64,000 bases of DNA. It comes from Pacificitalea manganoxidans. GTDB lineage: Bacteria; Pseudomonadota; Alphaproteobacteria; Rhodobacterales; Rhodobacteraceae. Where the stretch lies: positions 992,001-1,056,000 of the forward strand of contig NZ_CP021404.1 in the NCBI RefSeq assembly GCF_002504165.1. Reading direction: 5' to 3'. The position numbers and the translations under genes were made by a program. The notes beneath the pieces were generated by a model. That model was not told the origin of the DNA. It searched no databases and worked only from the letters and a program-made list of their open reading frames with translations. Shown here piece after piece: positions 53,445-63,503 of the stretch; the stretch's first letter is position 1, and the number at the start of each line of letters is the position of its first letter.

Positions 53445-54069
53445 AACAGGCCACCCACCGGCCAGGAGCATGGCCGCGCGCCCGAAACAGATCTGCATCC
53501 CAGCGCAAAGCCCCGGAGGCATGTGTGTCGTGCGGATGCGGGCCGGAGGGCAGGGAGGCCAGCCGCCAGCGCATGCGCGCCGCGCTCAGCCCGCCGGGAT
53601 CGCCACTGCGGATCAGATAGACCGGCACCCCCGATGCTTCGGCCCGGATGGCAAGCCGCTGGGTCGCCGTGAAGCTGAGCGCCGCAGGTGCGCCGTGGAT
53701 TTCGCCCACCACCGCCGCCAGCGCGGAACAGGCCGCGCCTTCCTCCATCGCCCATAGCACGTCGCGCGGGTGGCTCACGGTGATCTGCAAGATCGCATGC
53801 CCGCGCCGAAAGCCCCGCAACCCCGGAAGATAAACCCGTCCGTTTTCGCGTCGGGAGGCGCGATCCTGCACCCACAAAACCGGCCCCTCCGCCCGTGCGC
53901 CCAAGAGCGACAGCACAAAGCCGGTAGCAGCGCCATCCGTGCCCCCCGCAGGATGCACATCCGTCAGCGCGGCAGCCTGTGCAATATGCTGCAAAGCCCG
54001 CCCCCGCGCAGGGGCAAGGGAGCGCCGCGGCAGCGAGAGAACCCGCCCATATGAAGAATCGTTGGCCAT
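53335..54069 (-). CDS. imuA: ImuA, RecA-like mutasome protein
   Basis: 244 residues from the ATG at 54069 (GGAG 6 bases upstream); the ATG at 54081 would lie only 2 bases from the LexA box. RecA/SulA-like fold: GFVLSLLGARAEGPVLWVQDRASRRENGRVYLPGL, HAILQITVSHPRDVLWAMEEGAACSALAAVVGEIHG. The P-loop is degenerate as in other ImuA proteins. First gene of the imuA-imuB-dnaE2 SOS operon. Confidence 0.9.
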   Translation of the reverse strand: MANDSSYGRVLSLPRRSLAPARGRALQHIAQAAALTDVHPAGGTDGAATGFVLSLLGARAEGPVLWVQDRASRRENGRVYLPGLRGFRRGHAILQITVSHPRDVLWAMEEGAACSALAAVVGEIHGAPAALSFTATQRLAIRAEASGVPVYLIRSGDPGGLSAARMRWRLASLPSGPHPHDTHASGALRWDADLFRARGHAPGRWVACYDPDAPRPADRFRLVPHADDGAVDPDRQPASDAAGS

Positions 54070-54083
54070 GCACGACTCCATAT

Positions 54084-54098
54084 GTTCACATTTTGTTC
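54084..54098. promoter_or_regulatory. LexA (SOS) box of the imu operon
   Basis: GTTC, 7 bases, GTTC: exact alphaproteobacterial LexA site (read on the plus strand), 15 bases before the imuA ATG at 54069. Confidence 0.9.
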
Positions 54099-54408
54099 CG
54101 GTTTTGAATATCGGAATCTGACCTGCGGGCGCGCCCCGACGTGAACCGTGCTAGGGGGCAGGGGGTGAGGTTGCGGGGGCAGGCTTGGCGACGTGCAGCA
54201 GGGCGAACAGGCGCTCCATCACGCCGCCCCCCGAACACAGCGCCACGCGCATAAGATCCGGTCGACACGCCGATCAACGGAACGGTTGCGCAGAGGAAAC
54301 AAAAAAGGAAAGCGCCAAGGAAGCCATGCCACAGACACACAGCACAGCAGAATACCCCGTTCGGGTGTCCCGAAATGGGTGTTTGTTCTGAGTAACTTAC
54401 GGGGAAAG
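54099..54408. other. Intergenic region between imuA and tRNA-Glu
   Basis: 310 bases without a supported gene. It holds the upstream part of the imu promoter near 54099-54130, then GC-rich sequence and an A-rich stretch near 54297-54320. A 22-codon ORF on the minus strand near 54215 is too weak to call. Confidence 0.5.
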
Positions 54409-54483
54409 TGGCAGCCCGTAGGGGAATCGAACCCCTCTTTCCAGGTTGAAAACCTGGCGTCCTAACCGATAGACGAACGGGCC
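54409..54483 (-). tRNA. tRNA-Glu(UUC)
   Basis: A 75-base cloverleaf with encoded CCA: anticodon stem CCAGG/CCTGG around loop TTTTCAA (anticodon TTC), T arm AGGGG-TTCGATT-CCCCT, D arm GTCT/GGAC, acceptor GGCCCGT with ACGGGCT (a G-T first pair). Confidence 0.96.
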
Positions 54484-54647
54484 TTGCCGTGGCGTGGGGC
54501 GTATCTAGAAAAACCCGCCGGAGGGCGCAAGCGCTTTTTTCGTTGCGGGTGCCGATTTTTGTGTCCGGGGCCGCATGACGTAGGTGGAGCAGGCCGCGGC
54601 GCGGGGAAACGGCGTGCGGCGGCGGGGCGTGGCGCGGTCCAAACGGC

Positions 54648-56408
54648 TCAGGCGCCGTCGATTTCGGCGGCATCGTCAAGCCGCAGCTGCGGGATCTGGC
54701 GTCCGCCCCAGTGGTTGACCTCCAGCCGCCCGGCGAGGTGGAATCGCGCGCCGCCATGCGCCTCCAGCCGGGGCCCGATCGGACCGGCGAAGGCCCCGAA
54801 GGCGATGGCGTCGAGTTTCGCGCCCAGCCCATCGCCGAGCGAAACTTTCAGATGCTGTTCCCCCACCCGACGCGCATGCAGGATCTGCACATCCGGCAGG
54901 GCGAACCGTGGCGCGGAGGCTCCGGCGCCGTAGGGACCGGCGGATTCGATCCGGTCGATCAGCTCCACCGTCGCCGCGCCCGGCATCAGCATCCCGTCGA
55001 GGCGCAAGGCACGCGGGCCGGACTGCCCGGCGCCCTGCTTTTCCAGCAGCGCGCCCAGCCGCTCCATCGCGGGTTCCAACTGCGCCCGAGCCACGGTGAG
55101 TCCCGCGGCCATCTTATGCCCGCCGCCTTTCAGCAGCAGACCTTCGGCGGCGGCTTTCTGCACGCAGGCGCCCAGATCGACGCCGGGCACGGAGCGGGCC
55201 GAGCCTTTGCCCATGCCGTCCTCGTCGAAACCAATGACGACGGCGGGGCGATTGAACGCCTCCTTCAGGCGCGCGGCGACGATGCCCACGACGCCGGGAT
55301 GCCAGTTTTCGCCTGCCGCCCAGACCAGCGGACCTTCGGCGCCGCGCGTCTCGGCCTGTTCCAGCGCCTGTTCCAGCACGCGGGCTTCGATCTCGCGCCG
55401 GTCGCGGTTCAGCTCGTCCAGACGCTCGGCCATCGCCTGCGCTTCTGCGGGGTCGGTCGTGGCCAGCAGCCGCGCGCCCAGATCCGGCTTGCCGATCCTG
55501 CCGCCCGCGTTGACACGTGGCCCCAGCAGAAAGCCCAGATGGTAGGTGCTGGGCGCGGTGTTCATCCCCGCCACATCGCCAAGCGCCACGAGGCCCGCCC
55601 GCTGCCTGCGCCCCATGACTGTCAGGCCTTGCCGCACCAGCGCGCGGTTGACGCCCACCAAGGGCGCGACATCGGCCACGGTCGCCAGCGCCACGAGATC
55701 CAGCATCGCCATCAGGTCGGGACCCTTCACCCCCTCGCCACGCAGCAGGCGGTTGGCCTCGACCAGCATCAAGAACACGACCGCCGCGGCGCAAAGATGC
55801 GCCAGCTCGCCGCTTTCGTCCTGTCGGTTGGGGTTCACCACGGCGACGGCGGGAGGCAGGGTTTCACCGCCCAGATGGTGATCGAGGACGACGACATCGG
55901 TATTGCCCGCCGCCGCCAGCGCATCATGGCTGAGCGTGCCGCAATCGACGCAGATGATCAGGTCATGGGCCGCGGCCAGCCCGGCGATGGCGGGCGCATT
56001 CGGCCCGTAGCCTTCGTCGATGCGGTCGGGGATGTAGAGCGTCGTGGGCGGCAGGCCCATCTCGCGCAGCCATGTCAGCAGCAGCGCGGCGGAGGCACCG
56101 CCATCCACATCGTAATCGGCAAAGATCGCGATCCGCTCACGGCGGCGCACAGCCTGCAAGAAACGCCCAGCGGCGGCGTCCATGTCCCGCAGGCTTCGCG
56201 GATCGGGCAGCAGATCACGCAGGGCAGGCGCAAGGAAGGCCTGCGCCCCCTCGGCGGCGATGCCGCGCGCCACAAGCACCCGGCACACCGGGTCCGGCAG
56301 GTCGGTGGCCTGCATCAGCGCCTCGGCGGCGCGGTCGTCATCAATGCCCGGACCGGTCCAGTGGCGACCGGTGAGCGAGGCGGATACATTCAGGAAAGGG
56401 CGCGTCAT
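54648..56408 (-). CDS. recJ: Single-stranded-DNA-specific 5'-3' exonuclease
   Basis: 586 residues. DHH phosphoesterase motifs: IFADYDVDGGASAALLL (motif I), ICVDCGT (II), VVLDHHLGGE (III, DHH), and the C-terminal DHHA1 with GGGHKMAAGLTV; an OB-like end follows. It degrades single strands in RecF-path recombination and mismatch repair. Lies downstream of tRNA-Glu in opposite map order but same strand; about 260 bases separate it from guaD. Confidence 0.95.
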   Translation of the reverse strand: MTRPFLNVSASLTGRHWTGPGIDDDRAAEALMQATDLPDPVCRVLVARGIAAEGAQAFLAPALRDLLPDPRSLRDMDAAAGRFLQAVRRRERIAIFADYDVDGGASAALLLTWLREMGLPPTTLYIPDRIDEGYGPNAPAIAGLAAAHDLIICVDCGTLSHDALAAAGNTDVVVLDHHLGGETLPPAVAVVNPNRQDESGELAHLCAAAVVFLMLVEANRLLRGEGVKGPDLMAMLDLVALATVADVAPLVGVNRALVRQGLTVMGRRQRAGLVALGDVAGMNTAPSTYHLGFLLGPRVNAGGRIGKPDLGARLLATTDPAEAQAMAERLDELNRDRREIEARVLEQALEQAETRGAEGPLVWAAGENWHPGVVGIVAARLKEAFNRPAVVIGFDEDGMGKGSARSVPGVDLGACVQKAAAEGLLLKGGGHKMAAGLTVARAQLEPAMERLGALLEKQGAGQSGPRALRLDGMLMPGAATVELIDRIESAGPYGAGASAPRFALPDVQILHARRVGEQHLKVSLGDGLGAKLDAIAFGAFAGPIGPRLEAHGGARFHLAGRLEVNHWGGRQIPQLRLDDAAEIDGA

Positions 56409-56665
56409 GCCGCCTGTTTGGCCCGGCTACGGCGCAATGGCAATGCGGCACGGCGCGGCGGCCCGAGGCAGGCCGCTACCTATGGGCCGACCCGCATCCG
56501 CCCGCGCACCAGCGCCGCGTGCAGGCCGCGTCGGCTTTTGGCTGGTGCGTTAGGGGGTCTCGCGGGTCGATGGGAGCGGGCTGCGTCGCCAGAGGAACCC
56601 GCTGGTGTGCCCTGACAGGGGCGCGCCGGGCTGGCAGCGGCGGGCTGGCAACAGCAGCGCGCGGC

Positions 56666-57988
56666 TCACGCGACTTGGGGCTTCCGCGCGATCCCCGCCA
56701 CATAGGTTTCCGTCACCGCGCGGTCGTCGCCCATCATGATGGTGGGGAACACGGCCTCCCACAGGGTGTCGGCCTCTGCGTGGCGCTGGGCGATGGCGGG
56801 GGTGGAGGCGAGATCGAGCACGACCAGATCCGCCGCTGCGCCCGGCGCCAGCCGCCCGATTGCACCGCCCATGCGCAGCGCCCCAGCGGAGCCCTCGGTC
56901 GCGAGCCACAGAAGCTGCGCAGGGTGCAGGGCGGTGCCGCTTAGCTGGCCGATCTCATAGGCCGCCGCCATCGTGCGCAGCATCGAAAAGGATGAGCCGC
57001 CCCCGGTATCCGTGGCCAAGCCGACGCTCAGCCCGGCGGCCTTGGTTGCCGCCATGTCGAACAGGCCAGAGCCGATAAAGGTGTTCGAGGTCGGACAATG
57101 CACCACCGCCGCGCCCATCTCGCGCAGGCGGTCACGTTCCCGGTCGGTGAGCCAGATCGCATGGCCGTAGAGCCCGCCCTCGCGCAGAAGGCCGCGTTGT
57201 TCGTAGGTGTCGAGATAGTCGCGCGCCTCGGGATAGAGGCTGGCGACCCAGCTCAGTTCCTCGGTCTGTTCGCTCAGATGGGTCTGCATCGGGCAGTCGG
57301 GATGCTCGCCCCACAAGGCGCCCAGAGCCTCCAGTTGCTCCGGCGTGGAGGTGGGCGAGAAGCGGGGCGTGATCGCATAGGTCGCCCGCCCGCGCCCGTG
57401 CCATTTCAGCAGCAATGCGCGGCTGTCGTCATAGGCGCTTTGCGCGGTGTCGCGCAGGCCATCGGGGGCGTTGCGGTCCATACAGGTCTTGCCCGCCACG
57501 ACTGCCATGCCCCGCGCCTCGGCGGCCTCGAACAGCGCGTCGACGCTGGCGGGGTGAATGGTGCAGAAGCTGGTGACAGTGGTCGTGCCATTGGCCAACA
57601 AAAGATCCAGATAGCGCCCGGCGATGGTCGCGGCATAGGCCGGATCGGCAAAGCGCATTTCTTCGGGAAATGTATAGGTGTTGAGCCAGTCGATCAGCCG
57701 TTTGCCCCAGCTGGCGATCATCGCGGTCTGGGGGTAATGCGCATGCGCATCGACAAAACCGGGCAGGATCAGCGCATCGCCGTGGTCGATTACCTCGGCC
57801 TGCGGATGGGCGGTGCGCAGCGCCTCGGCCGGGCCGGTGGCGTGAATGCGCCCGTCACGCAGCAGAACCGCGCCGCGCCGCTCATGGCGCGTCACCTCAT
57901 CGACCGGCGCCGCGAAGGGATCGCCGGTGAAGTGCAGCAATTGGCCGAGAATCAGCCGGTCGGCGGGGCGGGGGGCTGGTGTGGCCAT
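56666..57988 (-). CDS. guaD: Guanine deaminase
   Basis: 440 residues from the ATG at 57988. Amidohydrolase with the zinc site PGFVDAHAHYPQTAMIASWG, a later QTHLSEQ, HAIWLTDRE and TDTGGGSSFSM; PTSNTFIGSGLFDM is typical of guanine deaminase. Converts guanine to xanthine and ammonia in purine salvage or breakdown. It follows accA by 34 bases on the same strand, which may be chance. No xanthine dehydrogenase genes are near. Confidence 0.93.
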   Translation of the reverse strand: MATPAPRPADRLILGQLLHFTGDPFAAPVDEVTRHERRGAVLLRDGRIHATGPAEALRTAHPQAEVIDHGDALILPGFVDAHAHYPQTAMIASWGKRLIDWLNTYTFPEEMRFADPAYAATIAGRYLDLLLANGTTTVTSFCTIHPASVDALFEAAEARGMAVVAGKTCMDRNAPDGLRDTAQSAYDDSRALLLKWHGRGRATYAITPRFSPTSTPEQLEALGALWGEHPDCPMQTHLSEQTEELSWVASLYPEARDYLDTYEQRGLLREGGLYGHAIWLTDRERDRLREMGAAVVHCPTSNTFIGSGLFDMAATKAAGLSVGLATDTGGGSSFSMLRTMAAAYEIGQLSGTALHPAQLLWLATEGSAGALRMGGAIGRLAPGAAADLVVLDLASTPAIAQRHAEADTLWEAVFPTIMMGDDRAVTETYVAGIARKPQVA

Positions 57989-58022
57989 CACGAAGGGCAG
58001 GGTCGGGGACCGAAGCGGCGGC

Positions 58023-58985
58023 TCAGGCCGCGAGGCCCTTTGACCCCATGGTCAGGAACTTCTGCCGCCGGTCGCGGATCAGAGCAGCGCGGTCGAGTCC
58101 GTCCATATCCGACAGCAGTTCCTCCAGCACGGCACCGACCCGTGCGATCGATTCCGCGCGGTGACGCTGCGCGCCGCCAATGGGTTCGGGGATGATGCGG
58201 TCGATGACGCCCAGCTTCTTGAGATCCTGCGCGGTCAGGCGCAGCGCCTCGGCGGCTTCGCGCATCTTCTCGGCGTCCTTCCACAGGATCGAGGCGCAGC
58301 CTTCGGGCGAGATCACCGAATAGATCGAATGTTCTAGCATCGCGACCTTGTTGGCGGTGGCAAAGGCCACGGCCCCGCCGGAGCCGCCTTCACCGATCAC
58401 CACCGACACCAGTGGCACACCGATCTGGAGACATTTTTCGGTCGAGCGGGCGATGGCCTCGGACTGACCACGCTCCTCCGCGCCCTTGCCGGGATAGGCG
58501 CCGGGCGTGTCGACCAGCGTGATGACCGGCAGGTTGAAGCGGTCGGCCAGATCCATCAGGCGGATCGCCTTGCGGTAGCCCTCGGGACGGGCCATGCCGA
58601 AATTGCGTTCGATCCGGGTTTTCGTGTCGTGGCCCTTCTCATGGCCAATCACGACCACGGGGCGGTCGTTCAGCCGCGCCATCCCGCCCATGACGGCGTG
58701 ATCGTCGGCAAAGTTCCGGTCGCCCGCCAGCGGCGTGTATTCGGTAAACAACGCCTCGATGTAGTCTTTGCAATGCGGCCGTTCGGGGTGACGCGCGACC
58801 TGACATTTCCGCCAGGGCGTAAGATCCGAGTAGAGGGTCTTCATCAGCTCGGTGGCCTTGCGGTCAAGCGCTTCGGCCTCGTCTGTGACCTTCATCTCCT
58901 CATTGGAGCGGCTCATCGCGCGGAGCTCTTCGGCCTTGCCCTCGATTTCGGCAAGCGGCTTTTCGAATTCGAGATAGTTGGTCAT
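58023..58985 (-). CDS. accA: Acetyl-CoA carboxylase carboxyltransferase subunit alpha
   Basis: 320 residues, the usual length. [19 protein letters not shown] start, [63 protein letters not shown] and [42 protein letters not shown] are diagnostic when taken in parts. With AccD it moves CO2 from biotin to acetyl-CoA, the first step in fatty acid synthesis. Confidence 0.97.
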   Translation of the reverse strand: MTNYLEFEKPLAEIEGKAEELRAMSRSNEEMKVTDEAEALDRKATELMKTLYSDLTPWRKCQVARHPERPHCKDYIEALFTEYTPLAGDRNFADDHAVMGGMARLNDRPVVVIGHEKGHDTKTRIERNFGMARPEGYRKAIRLMDLADRFNLPVITLVDTPGAYPGKGAEERGQSEAIARSTEKCLQIGVPLVSVVIGEGGSGGAVAFATANKVAMLEHSIYSVISPEGCASILWKDAEKMREAAEALRLTAQDLKKLGVIDRIIPEPIGGAQRHRAESIARVGAVLEELLSDMDGLDRAALIRDRRQKFLTMGSKGLAA

Positions 58986-59085
58986 GGCGGCGCTTTCGCA
59001 ACTGTTGGGGTCCGGTATCCGTCGCGCTGCTATAGGACAGGATGGGGGCGGGGTGCAATGCGGGCGCGCACCGGGACCGGCTGCA

Positions 59086-59649
59086 TCAGGCCGTGAGATG
59101 CGTGATCAAGATCCAGCACCCCAGCACCACCAGCAGCACGCCGCCGCCTGTTTCGGCATAACCGCCCGTGCGCGGCCCGGCGCGGCTGCCGATCAGCGCC
59201 CCGGCGGTGGCCATTGCGAATGTCGCGGCCCCGCTGGCCAGCGCGACGGGCAGGATCGGCACATGGGCAAAGGCCAGCGACACGCCCACTGCCATCGCAT
59301 CGACAGAGGTGGCAAACGCGGTGACAGCCAGCGCAGCCAGCGAGAAGTGCCCCGAGCGCCGCGTCGGTCCGGCAGGAGCCTGAAGCCCGCCCCGGATCAT
59401 CCGCAACCCGATGACGGTCAGCAGACCCCATGCGATCCAGTGATCGACAGCTGCCAGCAGCGGTGCGGCGGCGGACCCTGCGGCCCAGCCGACAATGGGC
59501 ATCACCGCCTCGAACAGACCAAAGACCAACCCCAGACGCAGCGCCAGCATCAGCCGCATGCGGGCGCTGACCGCGCCCCGGCCCAAGGCAGCAACACCGG
59601 CATCGACGGACATGCCAAGGGCAAGCAGGATCAGCGCTGTGGTGGGCAT
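59086..59649 (-). CDS. mntP: MntP-like manganese efflux pump
   Basis: 187 residues, six helices in two repeats. Each repeat has the acidic mark: [15 protein letters not shown] and [16 protein letters not shown], as in MntP/DUF204. Exports Mn(II). An AT-rich stretch upstream (59700-59745) includes ATGCAAATGC at 59750-59741 on the minus strand, which recalls half of a Mur/Fur-type site (TGCAAAT); this is only suggestive. No Mn riboswitch fold was found. Confidence 0.88.
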   Translation of the reverse strand: MPTTALILLALGMSVDAGVAALGRGAVSARMRLMLALRLGLVFGLFEAVMPIVGWAAGSAAAPLLAAVDHWIAWGLLTVIGLRMIRGGLQAPAGPTRRSGHFSLAALAVTAFATSVDAMAVGVSLAFAHVPILPVALASGAATFAMATAGALIGSRAGPRTGGYAETGGGVLLVVLGCWILITHLTA

Positions 59650-59853
59650 GGTCGTCTCCGACAGATCGTGGCAGAGCGCATCAGATAGGCCGTGCGTCAG
59701 ATAAAATCAAGCAAAAACAATATGTTAATAAAAGTGAGACGCATTTGCATCTGGCGCGGTGCGTGGGCGAATGCCGCGGTCGCGGGGCCCGAGGCACCCG
59801 GTGGGCCTGTGGCGAGAGACGTCGCGCTTCTCGGGCCACCTGCCGCAGACCGC

Positions 59854-59884
59854 ACAAAAAAACGCGCCCCGTCAGGGGCGCGTT
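59854..59884 (-). terminator. Rho-independent terminator of rplY
   Basis: AACGCGCCCC-GTCA-GGGGCGCGTT, a perfect 10-bp stem; on the minus strand it runs into seven T. It lies 35 bases after the rplY stop. Confidence 0.93.
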
Positions 59885-59918
59885 TCTTAATGCATAGCCG
59901 GGCGCACCCGGCGGAGGA

Positions 59919-60560
59919 TCACTCCTCGACTTCGGTCGCCGGCACTTCGTCCGCGGCGGGCGCGTCGTCTTCGTCGTCGGAGGCCGACAGGCCGCTCGGC
60001 GCGGAGATGTTGGCGATCACGAAATCGCGGTCGATCGTCGGCTTCACGCCCTCGGGCAGGGTGACCTGCGAGATGGTGATGGTGTCGCCGATTTTCAGCC
60101 CTGCGAGGTCGACGGTGATGTGATCGGGGATATCGCCCGCGGTCACGATCAGTTCGACTTCGTTGCGCACGATGGTCAGCACGCCGCCCTTCTTGATGCC
60201 GGGAGCGGCTTCCTCGTTGATGAATTCAACCGGAATGAACAGGTTGATTTTCGAGGTGCGGCGCAGGCGCATGAAGTCGACATGGGTCGGAAGATCCTTC
60301 ACCACGTCGCGCTGCACGTTGCGGCAGATCACGCGCACGTCGTCGTGACCTTCGACCTTCATGTTGAAGAGGGTCGACAGGAAACGGCCTGCCTTCAGAC
60401 GCTTCACCAGCGCGTTGTAAGGGATGTTGATCGCTACGGGATCGGCGCCGCCGCCGTAAACGATGCCGGGTACGTTGCCTTCACGGCGAGCTTGACGAGC
60501 GGCCCCCTTGCCTGTCCCCGTCCGTACCGTGGCGTTAAGATCCGGGATCTCACCAGCCAT
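59919..60560 (-). CDS. rplY: 50S ribosomal protein L25/general stress protein Ctc
   Basis: 213 residues: an L25 domain (about 1-95, binding 5S r[42 protein letters not shown]) and a C-terminal TL5/CTC beta domain, ending in an acidic tail ([22 protein letters not shown]). The long form is normal in alphaproteobacteria. Probably a single-gene unit with a strong terminator. Confidence 0.96.
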   Translation of the reverse strand: MAGEIPDLNATVRTGTGKGAARQARREGNVPGIVYGGGADPVAINIPYNALVKRLKAGRFLSTLFNMKVEGHDDVRVICRNVQRDVVKDLPTHVDFMRLRRTSKINLFIPVEFINEEAAPGIKKGGVLTIVRNEVELIVTAGDIPDHITVDLAGLKIGDTITISQVTLPEGVKPTIDRDFVIANISAPSGLSASDDEDDAPAADEVPATEVEE

Positions 60561-60831
60561 GATATATTCCTTTCAAGATGATCGGGCATCCTCCAAGGGT
60601 GCATGCCCGGTTACAGGCCCGCGCGTATAGGGGAGATCTGTCCGGTTGGAAAGAGCTTTCGTTGCCGAGGGACGTTCTGACCGGGGCGCGGGGCCGGAGG
60701 GGCTGCCTGTCAGGCGCGGTCTGTCGGGCTGAGCGCCGCGCCACTTGCGGTTGCCGCGGGGGCGCTCTAGCTCTGAGCGCGGTTTCCCCCTGTGCCGGAG
60801 CGTTCCGCTGACCTTTGCCGCCTCTCTCCGC

Positions 60832-61986
60832 ATGGCCCGTGCGCCCACGGCTGCGCTTGTCGCGATCGGGCTCTTTTGGGGGTCTCTGGCGGGCTACATG
60901 CCCGAAATCAAGGCCCGCACCGGGCTAAGTGATGTGGCGCTGGGCGCAACGCTTTTGATGTCATCGCTCGGGGCGGTGGTGGCGACGGCATTGGCCCCGC
61001 GCATGACACGTTTGCTGGGACACCGGCTGTTGCCGACCTATGGCATCGCGTTGGCGCTGGTATTCATGCCCTTATCCTTGGCGCAGGGTCCGCTTGCGTT
61101 GGGCGGGGCGATGCTGCTGGCGGGGCTGTTGGTGACCGGTCTCGACATCGGTGCCAACCTGCGGATCAGCGCTTTGGAAAGCGACAGCGCCGCGCCGCTG
61201 ATGAACCTGTGTCACGCCTGTTATTCGCTGACATTCGCTGCGGTCGCTCTGGCGATTGCCGGGCTGCGTGCCGTGGAGGTGCCGGTGACGGTGACCTTGC
61301 CCGCCTTGGCGCTGATCGCGCTGGGTCTGGCGCTCAGCGCGATGCGGGGCGGGCGGATGCCTGCGCCGGTGCCGGAGCCCGCCGCATCGGTGCAAGGTGC
61401 CACGCGCGTCGCGCTCTGGCCGCTGATCCTGCCGGGCGGCGCGATCCTGTTCTGCGCCTTCATCGGGGAAAACGGGATCGAGGCATGGAGCGCCCTGCAT
61501 CTGGAGCGCACGCTTGGCGCGGCAGCCGGGGCGGGGGCGTTGGGGCCGTTCATGATGGGTCTGGTCATGGGGCTGGGGCGACTTGGCGGGCAGGCCGTGG
61601 CCGCGCGACTGGGCGCGGCACGGCTGATCACGGTGTCGGCAGCCGTCGCGGTGCTGGGGCTCTTGATGCTTGCCGCCGGGCAGAACGGAGCCGTGGCGTT
61701 GGCGGGGATCGCCCTCGGCGCGGCAGGATTGGCGGTGCTGCTGCCAACCGGCTCGTCGCTGATCGGGCGGCTAGGCGCGGCCCGCGCGGGGGAGCGGGGC
61801 CGGACACTGGGCGTGTCGCGGGCGTGGATGTTCGGGATGCTCGGCTTTTTCGCGGGCCCCACCATGATGGGCGCGCTGAGCGAAGCTGCCGGGTTGCGCA
61901 TGGCCTTTGCCGTGCTGGCGCTCGTCGTCGGGCTGATCCTGCCTGCGTTGGTGTTGTTGCTGCGCGCGGGGCGGCACGGGGCGTAG
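60832..61986 (+). CDS. MFS transporter
   Basis: 384 residues from the ATG at 60832; the open frame before it is GC shadow. Twelve helices, start PTAALVAIGLFWGSLAGYMPEIKARTGLSDVALGATLL and RMAFAVLALVVGLILPALVLLL near the end, like YbjJ-type members of unknown substrate. LDIGANLRISALESDSAAPLMNLCHACYSLTFA matches this group. No Shine-Dalgarno is obvious. Divergent from rplY. Confidence 0.85.
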   Translation: MARAPTAALVAIGLFWGSLAGYMPEIKARTGLSDVALGATLLMSSLGAVVATALAPRMTRLLGHRLLPTYGIALALVFMPLSLAQGPLALGGAMLLAGLLVTGLDIGANLRISALESDSAAPLMNLCHACYSLTFAAVALAIAGLRAVEVPVTVTLPALALIALGLALSAMRGGRMPAPVPEPAASVQGATRVALWPLILPGGAILFCAFIGENGIEAWSALHLERTLGAAAGAGALGPFMMGLVMGLGRLGGQAVAARLGAARLITVSAAVAVLGLLMLAAGQNGAVALAGIALGAAGLAVLLPTGSSLIGRLGAARAGERGRTLGVSRAWMFGMLGFFAGPTMMGALSEAAGLRMAFAVLALVVGLILPALVLLLRAGRHGA

Positions 61987-62068
61987 CTGCGAAAGCTGCC
62001 AGCCGAGGCCATCCGATACCGGCAAGGCAGTCGCCGCAGGCGCGCGCGACCGCCCGACCGGCCCGGAG

Positions 62069-63289
62069 TTACGCCTGCCAGCGGCCTTCGAAATCCTCCG
62101 GGATCAGCAGATTGCGGCGGCTCAATTGGTCCACCCGCGTCTGACCGCAGAGCGCCATCGTCAGATCGAACTCCCGTTGCAGGATTTCCAGCGCGCGGGT
62201 CACGCCCCGCTGGCCCATCGCGCCCAAACCATAGATATAGGCGCGTCCGATCATCGTGCCTTTCGCACCCATTGCGACCGCCTTCAGAATGTCCTGCCCG
62301 GAGCGGATGCCGCTATCGAGGAACACCTCGCACCGGTCGCCCACGGCATCGAGGATCTGCGGCAGCATCCGGATCGAACTGAGCGCCCCATCGAGTTGCC
62401 GTCCGCCGTGGTTCGACACCACGATCGCATCGGCGTCAAGTTCGGCGGCGCGGCGGGCGTCATCGGCGTCCAGAATGCCCTTCAGAATCACGGTGCCGTC
62501 CCATTTCTCCATCAGCCGGGCGACCTTTGACCAGTCCAGCGTCAGGTCGAACTGCTGCGCCGTCCATGCCATCAACGACGAGGGATCGTCGACGCCCTTC
62601 ACATGGCCCACGATATTGCCGAAACCGCGCCGCTCCGTGCGCAGCATATCCAGCCCCCACGACCATTTCATCGCAAGATTGGCGAGCGTCGCAGGCGACA
62701 TTTTGGGCGGGGCGGAGAGGCCGTTCTTCAGGTCGCGGTGCCGTTGGCCCAGCAGTTGCAGGTCCAGCGTGATGACCAGCGCCGAACAGCCCGCCGCGCG
62801 CGCCCGCGCGATCAGACGATCAACGTAGTCTTCGTCCTTCATCGTGTAGAGCTGAAACCAGAACGGCGCGGTGGTGTGCTGCGCCACATCTTCGATGGAA
62901 CAAATCGACATGGTCGACAGCGTATAAGGCACGCCGAATTTCTCGGCGGCCTTGGCGGCGAGGATCTCGCCATCGGCATGCTGCATCCCGGTCATGCCCA
63001 CGGGGGCCAGCGCGACCGGCAGTGTCACATCGTGCCCGACCATCTGTGTCGCGGTGCTGCGGTTGGACATGTCCACCGCCACCTTCTGCCGCAGACGGAT
63101 CAGGTCAAAGTCAGAACTGTTCTCGCGGAAGGTCTGTTCGCTCCAGCTTCCGGATTCGCAATAGTCCCAGAACATCCGCGGGGCGCGGCGGCGGTGCATC
63201 CGGCGCAGGTCTTCGATCTCGGTCACGACCGGGTCGGGCAGCCAGCCTGCGGGCACTACGCTGTTGAGATATTCATGAATGACCGACAT
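62069..63289 (-). CDS. lldD: FMN-dependent alpha-hydroxy acid dehydrogenase (L-lactate dehydrogenase type)
   Basis: 406 residues from the ATG at 63289 (AAGGGG upstream). TIM-barrel FMN enzyme: VALAPVGMTGMQHADGE, QLYTMKDEDYV, the catalytic SNHGGRQLDGA with its His and Arg, and FLDSGIRSGQDILKAVAMGAKGTMIGRAYIYGLGA. It oxidises L-lactate or a similar 2-hydroxy acid and passes electrons to quinone. The insert between barrel strands 4 and 5 (about 190-260) is long enough for membrane contact. Exact substrate not certain. Confidence 0.88.
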   Translation of the reverse strand: MSVIHEYLNSVVPAGWLPDPVVTEIEDLRRMHRRRAPRMFWDYCESGSWSEQTFRENSSDFDLIRLRQKVAVDMSNRSTATQMVGHDVTLPVALAPVGMTGMQHADGEILAAKAAEKFGVPYTLSTMSICSIEDVAQHTTAPFWFQLYTMKDEDYVDRLIARARAAGCSALVITLDLQLLGQRHRDLKNGLSAPPKMSPATLANLAMKWSWGLDMLRTERRGFGNIVGHVKGVDDPSSLMAWTAQQFDLTLDWSKVARLMEKWDGTVILKGILDADDARRAAELDADAIVVSNHGGRQLDGALSSIRMLPQILDAVGDRCEVFLDSGIRSGQDILKAVAMGAKGTMIGRAYIYGLGAMGQRGVTRALEILQREFDLTMALCGQTRVDQLSRRNLLIPEDFEGRWQA

Positions 63290-63503
63290 CGTGTGCCCCT
63301 TCGCGTTTGGTGCGAAAACCTTACCAATCCGGGCGGAGGGGCGCAATCGGGCTCATGGGGGTGCGACAGCGTTTAGACGCCGCGCAAGGCCGCAGCCTTG
63401 GCGATCTGGTTCTGAGCACTTGAGTAGGGAGCAAGGCCGGAGGGGACGCGCCAGGGCACGGGGCCCGGCGCGTAGCATCGCGCCACCCGTCACAGCGGTG
63501 TCG

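Noticed and set aside
54086-54832. 248-residue minus-strand ORF over tRNA-Glu
   Set aside because: It covers the whole tRNA gene and the LexA box and shows no domain.
54711-56615. 634-residue plus-strand ORF opposite recJ
   Set aside because: Antisense frame of a gene with full DHH motifs; no domains of its own.
59650-59760. Manganese (yybP-ykoY) riboswitch before mntP
   Set aside because: The region is AT-rich and short; the conserved loops of that riboswitch could not be found.
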